NCBI GenBank assembly: GCA_028565635.1
Contig: JAOXYB010038096.1
Span: 1-13,454, forward strand
Reading direction: 5' to 3'
Origin: Phoronis ovalis
Taxonomy: Eukaryota > Phoronida > Phoronidae
Length of the DNA: 13,454 bases
Shown: positions 1 to 8,300 of the stretch, in pieces
Position numbering within the stretch: the stretch's first letter is position 1
Layout of the letters: each line of letters begins with the position of its first letter
Notes under the pieces: model-generated
The model's database searches: none
What the model saw: the letters and a program-made list of their open reading frames with translations, nothing else
What the model was told of the DNA's origin: nothing
Made by a program: the position numbers and the translations under genes

Positions 1-380
1 CGCATGTGCACCCAGCATTTGTGCCCCCCCCCCGGTTTTATTCCATAATAAAGGTTCTTTAACAATTAATCTACAAGTCATGCTGAGGCGTTGCATTTCT
101 GTATTGCCCGCACTTTTTTCATGCTGGAACAGTTATTATTAGCTAAAAAGGGAATTTCTTTAAAATAAACAATATTGAAAATTATCACGTGAAAGATGAT
201 ACCAATGCTGTATATCCTATAGATAGAATAAACAGCAAAAATGCCACCTTTGTATGTGACCTTCAACTGCACAAACTATATTCATAAAGTTAAGTCATAC
301 TTTATCTATTCATGATTAAAGCTTAAATATTAAGTTTATTGGAAATGGATTATGTATGACCAACTCATTAGACAACATAT
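1..380 (-). other. SOCS 3' UTR / downstream flank
   Basis: No coding signal is seen on either strand. On the minus strand, AATAAA signals are at 335-340 (about 40 bases past the stop) and at 37-42. Either could serve for polyadenylation, and SOCS transcripts usually have longer 3' UTRs, so the distal one is plausible. A run of ten C lies at 24-33. Confidence 0.5.
335..340 (-). terminator. candidate proximal polyadenylation signal of SOCS
   Basis: TTTATT on the plus strand reads AATAAA in the SOCS orientation, 40 bases after its stop codon. This is a hexamer match only; the distal alternative is at 37-42. Confidence 0.4.
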
Positions 381-1691
381 TTACACATTGCTAATTTCAA
401 ACCTTCTAACTCTCACTTTCTGCTTGTAATGATAATATCGTAACGTTTCCTTCACTACTCCAGGAAGTGGTAAACGATTGATCCCATCATAGCCAATATT
501 AGTGCAGATTGCAGAACGAGATAAATTTTGTAACGAGAACACTTGGGTACGATTTAATGGTCTTGTTAACATTGGTTCAAAGAATAAACAAGATCCAGGA
601 TCTTTATAATGTTCTAGAAGACCGCAAACACTATCAGATGCAAAAACTCCTGGATCATGACAATCAAAACTAAATTTGTGATTCCACTGTTCTACTCGAG
701 CATGTAATGTACGACCATAACGTCTAAAACTAACAGAGAATAGAAATTCCTCTTGAGCACTGTCTCGAAGTAGAAATGTTCCTTCGGGTTTGTCTAAAAG
801 TAAATTCTCAGCTTCATATCGATCCATTACACCCCAGTAAAAACCACACTTGGTTATACTTTGAAGATCTGGTACTAAACAATGTATATAGTCCACCTGC
901 GTATGCACTGTTCGTGGGACAAAACTACCACTAGGAGTCACTGATCCATATTCGCTTGTGTATGATGTACTGGTGTCTGGTGTGACTTGCAAGTTGGGAT
1001 TTGCATTACCCCCAGTTACACTACATTGTGAACAAAGGTCTGCGGCTGAGATTTCTTCTTTTGAATGTACTATTGAATCTGCAGGAGAACTAATTTCTAT
1101 GCCTGTTTCCATTTCTTTAGAACGTTGACGAATTCTAATAACATCAATGTCCTCGGTGGGATAATCATCTGGATTAAATGCTGGAATTTGAACATTTAAC
1201 AATTTCCGAATACTATCCTTTTCAATTTCTGGTAATGAAGAACTAGTCCTCAAAATAGATCCTGAACCAAAAACTACTCCAGGACCTAATAAATGATCCT
1301 CAGTTCTGCGATACCCAGTGCATACCACAGAGCCATCATCTACACAAGGTCTAGGAGCAGGTATGCCGTGAGTTTTAGCTTTTCGTAATATATTTGGTAA
1401 TTTATTTTTAATCTTTGTTGTCCAAGGCAATTTTTCATCTTTATTACACAAACTATCTGATCTTTTCGGTCTTCTTAGAGTCAGCGTCCGGTACTTCTTA
1501 GGTCTATTTTGTATTTTCACGTCTTTCGGTCGAACTGAAAGAGGGGTATTTTTCACAGTCTTGGCACATTTGTCAACACTTTCAATTTCAGACTCATTTT
1601 TACTTCCGTTTGAATCACTAGAACTGTTCGTTTCCTCGTCACTCTTATCCAAATTTTCAAGAGACGAACAATGTCCACCTTCTTCAGCCAT
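381..1691 (-). CDS. SOCS5: SOCS4/SOCS5-type suppressor of cytokine signalling (SH2 + SOCS box), single coding exon
   Basis: This is an adaptor that binds phosphotyrosine through its SH2 domain and recruits Elongin B/C-Cullin5 ubiquitin ligase through its SOCS box, damping JAK-STAT or receptor-kinase signalling. The 436-residue frame begins at the only in-frame ATG (1691, MAEEGG; vertebrate SOCS4 also begins MAE) and ends in TAA at 381. The frame is open further upstream to 1796, but without another ATG. Residues 1-260 are Ser/Lys-rich and poorly conserved. Residues 262-277 ([16 protein letters not shown]) match the extended segment of SOCS4/5. The SH2 domain spans about 284-376, with FLLRDS at 306-311 (Arg309 is the phosphate-binding arginine), WNHKFSFD at 336-343 and GLLEHYKDP at 357-365. 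The SOCS box has its BC box at about 386-395 ([10 protein letters not shown]) and Cul5 box LPLP at 407-410. [12 protein letters not shown] and HYKQKVRVR resemble SOCS5 slightly more than SOCS4. An invertebrate copy is probably ancestral to both, so the symbol is approximate. Confidence 0.95.
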   Translation of the reverse strand: MAEEGGHCSSLENLDKSDEETNSSSDSNGSKNESEIESVDKCAKTVKNTPLSVRPKDVKIQNRPKKYRTLTLRRPKRSDSLCNKDEKLPWTTKIKNKLPNILRKAKTHGIPAPRPCVDDGSVVCTGYRRTEDHLLGPGVVFGSGSILRTSSSLPEIEKDSIRKLLNVQIPAFNPDDYPTEDIDVIRIRQRSKEMETGIEISSPADSIVHSKEEISAADLCSQCSVTGGNANPNLQVTPDTSTSYTSEYGSVTPSGSFVPRTVHTQVDYIHCLVPDLQSITKCGFYWGVMDRYEAENLLLDKPEGTFLLRDSAQEEFLFSVSFRRYGRTLHARVEQWNHKFSFDCHDPGVFASDSVCGLLEHYKDPGSCLFFEPMLTRPLNRTQVFSLQNLSRSAICTNIGYDGINRLPLPGVVKETLRYYHYKQKVRVRRFEISNV

Positions 1692-1735
1692 TTGTTTTGT
1701 AAATCTGACAGTTTTCACGTACACAATTACATTGA

Positions 1736-1759
1736 TCAGTGACAATGCATCGGCATCAT
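1736..1759 (-). other. SOCS upstream ORF 2 (7 codons)
   Basis: The minus strand reads MMPMHCH and then TGA, with three ATG codons in seven. It is followed four bases later by a minimal ATG-TAA (1727-1732), which is 35 bases before the SOCS ATG. Confidence 0.45.
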
Positions 1760-1806
1760 TTTTCTCCAACGAGGAATGGAAAATTTTGATGACCAATTTT
1801 CTTCAT
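1756..1806 (-). other. SOCS upstream ORF 1 (16 codons)
   Basis: The minus strand reads [16 protein letters not shown] and then TGA. It ends 64 bases before the SOCS ATG. Its stop overlaps the start of the next upstream ORF as ATGA, which would favour termination-reinitiation. Confidence 0.45.
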
Positions 1807-1809
1807 TGT

Positions 1810-1818
1810 TTCCTGGAA
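1810..1818. promoter_or_regulatory. STAT-type GAS site, in the SOCS leader
   Basis: TTCCTGGAA is a second exact TTCN3GAA match, downstream of the predicted start and within the 5' leader, where STAT sites can also act. Confidence 0.4.
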
Positions 1819-1921
1819 TTAGTACGATTAACAGAAAATAGGAACTACCTTTTAAGTGGTTCTCGAACTACAGGTGTACACAAATACACATTAGAGGTTC
1901 GACCAAAGACAGAATAGTCTA

Positions 1922-1929
1922 TTTATATA
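1922..1929 (-). promoter_or_regulatory. TATA box of SOCS
   Basis: The minus strand reads TATATAAATAG, a strong TATA consensus. It would place the transcription start near 1895-1900 and give a 5' leader of about 200 bases before the ATG at 1691. This would be shorter if a leader intron exists; ctgtcag ending just upstream of the ATG is a possible acceptor. Confidence 0.65.
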
Positions 1930-1989
1930 CGACAAGTATACAACTAGTGTTATTCTTGTTCTGCAAGCAGGAAACGGTGCAGATTGCGA

Positions 1990-1997
1990 TGACGTCA
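1990..1997. promoter_or_regulatory. perfect CRE palindrome (CREB/ATF site)
   Basis: TGACGTCA is the full palindromic cAMP response element. It sits about 60 bases upstream of the SOCS TATA box, a usual position for a functional CRE. Binding is inferred. Confidence 0.6.
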
Positions 1998-2010
1998 CGA
2001 CTAGACAAAA

Positions 2011-2019
2011 TTCCTCGAA
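2011..2019. promoter_or_regulatory. STAT-type GAS site, upstream
   Basis: TTCCTCGAA matches the TTCN3GAA STAT consensus. It lies next to the CRE, about 110 bases upstream of the predicted SOCS start, and suits a JAK-STAT feedback gene. Confidence 0.5.
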
Positions 2020-2215
2020 CCCAGCTCAATTTTTGATTGATTCTTGTTTAATTATAACTACTGGGCGTAAAGCACCTATGAATTAATCATATGTGTTAAA
2101 TTCATCATGTATATATTTAAAAAATAGCAAAAGCTCTCTTTGTTTCGTTTTTAAAAATCAAAACATCACTTTAATAATTGTGTTGGTTCTTCCTGAAGAT
2201 CATTGCAGAACACAA

Positions 2216-2220
2216 CCAAT
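2216..2220 (+). promoter_or_regulatory. CCAAT box (NF-Y type) of WDHD1
   Basis: CCAAT is in the WDHD1 orientation, 30 bases upstream of the first E2F-type site. CCAAT plus E2F is a common pairing in S-phase gene promoters. Confidence 0.4.
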
Positions 2221-2250
2221 AACAACTCTGACAAACCATTCACTGCGCAA

Positions 2251-2258
2251 TTTGGCGC
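2251..2258 (+). promoter_or_regulatory. E2F site of WDHD1
   Basis: TTTGGCGC matches the E2F consensus TTTSSCGC exactly, 73 bases before the WDHD1 ATG. Genes for fork components are typical E2F targets. Confidence 0.6.
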
Positions 2259-2274
2259 GAGTTCTTGATTTTGA

Positions 2275-2282
2275 TTTCCCGG
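2275..2282 (+). promoter_or_regulatory. second E2F-like site of WDHD1
   Basis: TTTCCCGG matches the relaxed E2F consensus TTTSSCGS and lies 16 bases after the first site, a spacing suited to paired binding. Confidence 0.45.
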
Positions 2283-2331
2283 CAAATGTTTTGCTTTAGC
2301 CAGTATATTTTGTAGCGATATTTCTTTAACA

Positions 2332-2396
2332 ATGCAACCAATGAGATACGCTCACAACGAGGGACATACTGACTTATGCTACGATGATACTGGCAG
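2332..2396 (+). CDS. WDHD1: WDHD1 exon 1 (coding part)
   Basis: It encodes MQPMRYAHNEGHTDLCYDDT and then Gly, and ends two bases into the next codon at AG|GTAGGG. Human WDHD1 has the closely similar PMRYGHTEGHTEVCFDD at the same place, with about six extra residues before it. The Met at 2341 is a possible second start. Confidence 0.92.
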
Positions 2397-5300
2397 GTAG
2401 GGATTGAAATAGCTAGAATTTATTATCATTTAATATACCATCAGTACATTAGTCATTAGTCTATTAGTGATTAGTTGTTTATATGTTACCAGATCCCGAC
2501 ACCCGGTGGATGAAACAAACGTGTATTTACAAAACAGCCATAAATAAATGACAAATAAAAGGCTTAAAGTGTACAGTGCAAGATAAAAACCACGACTATA
2601 TACTACCCTAAATAGCTAGACCTTGGATAATGGGCAATGCCAGCCTCTGAAATAAATAGATATTGTCTGCTGACACTGCTTCCATAGACAGGCTATTCCA
2701 TACAGGAATTGTTCTCACAAAGAAGTCATACTTAAGGGTATTACAACTACTGCTTATAGATTTAAATTTGAACTGATGATTACTACGTGTACGTGAGTCT
2801 GCCAGGATAACTGTTGGGGGGAAAGCTGATGTTCCACAAGCCATGTTGGATCTTATAAAACATGCATGTGTCATGGAGTGTTCATCTTACAGCCAATGAG
2901 TCTCACTTAAGGGTATTTGAATCTGGATGGCATCACTCAAATAAGTTCAATATAGTCCTGGCTTCATGACCCTACTACGGTTACTAGGGTCCCTATCGTA
3001 GTAGGGTCATGAAGCCAGGATTAGGTTCAATGCAGGCAATAGAATAATATGAAGTTGGGTTGAAGTCATGACAGTTCCATATTTTTTAAATGACACCCTA
3101 AGCAAGGATATTTCCAGAATTGTAGTTTCATATTTTACAAGAAAATGAGAGTGTTTCTATGTGAAAAAATGCATCCTTTTTTAAATTTTCAAGGAAATCC
3201 GGGAAGTACTCAAGTAGTACTAGTAAATACAACTAGTAATAAAAAGTCACCATTATTATAATATTTTAAGTATATACTATGATGAAATGCTGAGAAGATA
3301 TAATAATACTGATATATTAAACAGAACAACTGTCTTTGTGTTGTAACAGTACAATCATCTGAGGACGAAATTTTTGTTGCAGGTGAACTTTTTCATTGTA
3401 TAAGTATTGTATTTTAGATATTAATTTTGACTATCTTTCTTAGAAATTGCACCCTATTTGTTGCTTTCAAGCATGCCCTTATATCAGAATAACCCTTTTT
3501 TTAGGTGATTTTGTTTTTAAAAAATGAGCTTTTCCACGAATTTTGGAACAGTCATGCGTACCTATTTCGTTTTTGAATGATGCCACCAGGCATTTGTTCT
3601 GACAAGATCTAGCTGAATTCAGTCAAATACTCTACATATAACTGGCCTGATAGTTTTATTATGAGGTTATGACCTGGTGACACCAACAGATATTCATTTT
3701 TTTTCAGTTTTAATAGTCACTAAGAGTTTAGACTGATCCAGTTTCCTAGTTTTGTGTATTTTATTTGAAGATTTGTACCTTTTTTAGGCTTTAATGTACA
3801 GACTTCCATTCCCGAAGGCAAACGTTTATTAGATCGGACATTATGTTTTGTAGGTTGCTTTTAAAAAGGCATTTTGTGAATCAAATGAATGTGGACTTTG
3901 GTATTAATTTCTATTGATATTTTCAGCTCTTTTTTAACAAGTGGGTCTGAAGGTGACCTTCGTGTATGGAATGGTATTGATGATGATGATGCAACTTCCC
4001 ACAGAATCGGTGATAAAGTATATGCCATTGCCTTTAAGGTAATAGGCTCTTGTCGATCTTATGTACTATTTTTTCATCTCTCCTGTTACATAATGTAAGG
4101 AAAATATGCTGTAAAGTGTGCATTCCTGCATAGAAAGAGCCATGTAACTCTTTGAAAATAGTGATATTGTTTTGAATAATAAACGCCAATGACCCTAATA
4201 AGAAATAATTTAAACATGATCACTTTAACTCGTAGATAGATTATTAAACAATGTTGGTCATATGGGAAGCCTGTCATTAAGGCTCTCGCTACGGTCTTAG
4301 AGAAAAGTTATTAATTTTGAAATACAGTTGCTAACATGTATCATTAAAATGAATATTTTTGCAGAATGGTAGATTTTTCACTTCCTCAGGCTCAAACATG
4401 GTACAGGTTCATAAATTTCCTACTGGTGAAAATGATGGTATTATCACAAGATTTACTTCACCTGCCACTCATATGTGCTTGAATCAGTCAGGCACCCATC
4501 TCTTGGCTGGAGCCAGGTACGTAGTTTAACTAATTACTGCATAAACAATTTTCGTAATACAGCTTTCTTTACTAAATGTCACTATATCCTGAGTAGAATG
4601 TATTCAGTAAACACTGCAAACAATTATTGATCAACAAACGTAATCAAACTTCCACAATTCACAGTATTTTGTGAATGACCAATGCCCCAGCCCTTAAATG
4701 CAGAAAGCTGTGGGATCGATTGGTAATGCACATAGTGCATGCTATATAAAGACAGTTGAATTTCATGTATCTAAGTATGATCAGATTCATTTGGCAGAGG
4801 TCCAGTGACATCTACTATTACAGACTGAATTCCCTTCTGTTTGCATTTGATTTGTTTAATAGTATGACTTTTGGTTATTATGTGGCCATGCGTGACTTCC
4901 ATCATAATCAACTGTAAATCAATGTCAACTAGGTGTAGCTAATAAATATGGCTTGATGATGAATCTTAATTTGCATTTGCAGTGATTTTTTGGTGAAACT
5001 TGTAGAAGTTGAAACTTTTAGTCAAGATGTGTTTCAAGGTCATGAAGCACCTGTACTTAGTGTAGCTCTAGATCCTAAAATGCAGTATGTGGTATGTATA
5101 CAGTATGTGACAAGTATTTTCTGCAAGCAGTGTTAAATGGGTTCCAAGTAAAATGGGAACCACTACAATTACAAAAATTAACTTTATTAGTTTATGTGTA
5201 GAGCGCCTCCTACTGGTATTCTTTTGGCCTAGTAGTACAAGTGCTAGACTGAGAAACTGTTCAAGCTCTCATGGGCTACCAATTGTGTTACATATGTTTA

Positions 5301-8300
5301 TACCTATGGCTGCTAAAAGTATACATATTCTCAGCACTCATCTTAGTCTATCATACAGTGAATTTTTTAGTTGCGATGATGTGTTTAACACGGTTGCTTG
5401 GGCATTTCCATTTTATATCAAGATTTTGGGACTCCGGCATTAATTGCACTTTGGAAAGGATTTCTCCTGAGCATGGAATAAAGAGTTGATTTTGCATATT
5501 TTAATTAAACATTGTTACCCTCCTGATCTTTTCTAGGCTTCATCAAGCTGCGATGGCACAGTTAAAATCTGGAACAAAACTGACCAAAAATGTCTACATA
5601 CTTTTACAAATGTTATTCAGAAGTGTAATGATTTCAGGTGCGTATTTAACATTTTAATACTTTTTATGTATATTTGTGTCTCACTTAAAATTTACGCAGG
5701 AGGAGATTCCCTGCAAGTAGGAGGCAGTTTTCACATAAACATGGCTAACATTTTGGGTTATCAGAGTTAGATTTTGTCACTTGTTACCGAAATAATGTAA
5801 ACACTTTTCAATTGTATTAATTAACGTAATTTAGCTCTACTTATTCGCTTTAAACTAATCATTTGGGGATATCTCAAAAGTAATAGCAATTTCCAAATTC
5901 AAAAATTAGCTGCCTGAAACATATGTGGGTTAGTGTACAGACAGCATGTTTCCATTCTAGTGAAGCTGCATTTAAATTTATCTGTGAACCTGATTTAATC
6001 ATAAACCTAATGGTGGTCAGAAACAATGCAGGGCTTTTAGCTTGTAATACAAAAAATAGACCATTTGCATGAACTTGATGGAACCACCAGTCACAGATCC
6101 AAACCTGCCCAAAAGTGCCTCTTTATCCACTTTCTTTGCATACTGAACCAAAACAAAAAAAATATTATCTTTAGCGGTCTAAGAAATACTTTTTTTGTAA
6201 TTTATGGTAGCATATTAGTACATATACAACTATTTATTAATATTTTTATTCCTTTGATTAAATTTCATCTTTAATGCACTTCTAAATTCGAGTTTTAAAA
6301 ACCAAGATCTGTATACAAGTGAAGGATACTGGGATCAAAAGTTGTAATGGTGGCGCCCTCAAGTGCATGCAAATAGTCTATTGCCAATTACAGATAGTCA
6401 CACTTAAATTGGCATGTTTTATCGCGTGGCCTTGACCATTCACATGCTGTTCACAATTGAGTATAAGTAACATTATACTAGTTTTATCTAAATTTAAATA
6501 TCTGTTTAAAAATGATTGTAATTATGTTTTTTTATAATGTTCTTGTTTTGTAGCTCATCTAAAGTTCTATGTCGACTCTCTTGGGAACCAAAAACAGGGA
6601 AGGTAATTCTTTATAGTAGTTCTTATTGAACTTTTATTTTGTGTTGACGTATGTCTTTGTTGACATATTATATAAGTAGTGTCTTCTGTGATAACAAAGA
6701 TATGTCGCTCTATAGCAGAAGTGTTAAATTTATGAGCCATATATTATTACATGATTTCCCGGAAACACGATGTGACATTAATACTGCTACGAGTTTGTTT
6801 ATATTGTTTCAGTACTTGTTATTTCCAACTGAGAAAGAGGTGCGGGTTGTGGAACGAGATACCTGGCAACATGTTTTCTCACTGACAGACAATTCTATAA
6901 ACGAAGTAAGTTGATAAAACTTGTAAAAAAAAATTAATTTAATGTATGCTAATGTTAAAATTAGTTAAACATTTTTTGTGTCCCTTAGACCATCACATCT
7001 ACTGTCGAACACAAGATCAAATGGCAAAATATGTAGTTGGGCATCCTAGTGTCTGGCTTGTAAAACCCATTTTTCTTTAGCAGTTGTGGGAAATCTCTTT
7101 TGGCGGATTGCAACGGAACAACATAAGATTTGGTATTTTGGCCTCATTCGCAAGCATTGTTGCATTTATAATAATTACTATATTTTATCTTATGTAAGAA
7201 GCTACAGTCTACTGCATTATCTTAAAAAGCAATGAAAATATTACTTGTTCGCATAAAAACATCCTGCCAATCAGTTGATGCTGGTGTGTTACAAAAATGA
7301 CTGCATCCACCATTAATTACATTTTTCCAGCTGGTATCAATAGCAGTTTTTTCACCATGTGGAACCTATGTAGCTGCCTCGAGTATTAATGGTGCTGTAT
7401 GCATTTGGAACGTAGGAACACGACAATGTATAAATAGGTTGGTACAGTAAATTTATAAATTCATAATTATTGTTAGTTGCCTTATGTGCGTAGCCACAGC
7501 ATTATTTTTTATAGGCAATTAGCTTAGTATACCACAACTTTTTGCTTTACTGTAGTATCACTGCAGGAGGCAGTTAATTACACTGAAGAGGCAATATACT
7601 TATTAAAATTGAAACATTCTAAAACCTAATTAATTGACTGTTTAATGTTACTAAAATATACCCATACTTTTAATTGGCTTTCAGTTTTAAACATGACAAA
7701 CGTTTAACAATTTGTGCGATGGCATGGAATCCAAAAAATAACGGTGAGATTGCATTCTGTGACAATCAAGGACATTTAGGCGTGGCTCAAGATTGCATAC
7801 CAGAGGAACGGAAAGATCAAAGGGTAAATTTTAACACTTTGCTACAATAAGTTTGCAGAATGAAGACACAGCAAAACAGTCATTTCGTTACTTAAAATTT
7901 GGGATGCGTTTTTAGAGAAGTAAATTTTATGGAGCACATGATTGTATTAAATGTACTGTACAAATTCATTACATCTCTTTATTTTGGGAACAACACAGGA
8001 TTTAGACAAAGCACTACCTGTATTGTATTTAATGTTTAAGCATGATAGATTGCAGAACAGTGGCAACATTTCTAATCTTGCCAAAAATATCAGTGTCAAA
8101 TACAGTATCTATGCAATTTATCATTGATCAGACAATTCTTGCTTTCAGCAGTCAACGAATGTATCTGATCAACAATTTGCTGATTTGTTTGATGATGATG
8201 ATGATAACGGTGCCATGTGGGAGGAACCCAGGGATCATACTAACCGGCCTGTGATCAAAGATGACAGTGATGATGATGATGGTGATGACAATATTCCTGC

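Larger units (their letters stand above)
1692..2331. promoter_or_regulatory. shared divergent promoter region between SOCS and WDHD1
   Basis: The start codons of the two genes face away from each other, 640 bases apart, and no other gene is seen between them. Elements on the SOCS side are TATA (1922-1929), CRE (1990-1997) and STAT-type sites (2011-2019, 1810-1818). Elements on the WDHD1 side are CCAAT (2216-2220) and E2F-type sites (2251-2258, 2275-2282). No TATA box suits WDHD1. A small open frame at 2093-2299 has no recognisable content. Confidence 0.8.
2397..3926 (+). other. WDHD1 intron 1
   Basis: This is the longest intron in the window (donor gtaggg, acceptor ttttcag). Its first 630 bases hold the LINE remnant and the inverted repeat. 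From about 3040 to 3926 it is plain AT-rich sequence in which I recognise nothing. Confidence 0.85.

Noticed and set aside
78-272. 64-codon minus-strand frame in the SOCS 3' flank
   Set aside because: Low-complexity Ile/Tyr-rich peptide with no family resemblance; it lies in the likely 3' UTR.
1692-1796. Extension of the SOCS protein by 35 residues upstream of MAEEGG
   Set aside because: The open frame continues but starts with TTG and has no ATG. The family start (MAE...) and the uORF layout favour 1691.
1561-1917. 118-codon plus-strand frame opposite the SOCS start
   Set aside because: Mostly the antisense shadow of the SOCS Ser-rich N-terminus.
2187-2199. TTCTTCCTGAA as a third STAT site
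   Set aside because: The half-site spacing is not three bases, so it does not fit TTCN3GAA.
2093-2299. 68-codon plus-strand frame in the divergent promoter
   Set aside because: It ends before the WDHD1 ATG in another frame, contains the E2F sites and resembles nothing.
5153-5489. Two overlapping plus-strand frames in intron 4
   Set aside because: No conserved motifs; neither joins the WDHD1 frame, and exons 4 and 5 join cleanly without them.
8188-8288. GAT repeats read as a microsatellite or CRISPR-like array
   Set aside because: They are coding Asp runs in the acidic linker of WDHD1, which human WDHD1 also has as an acidic stretch.
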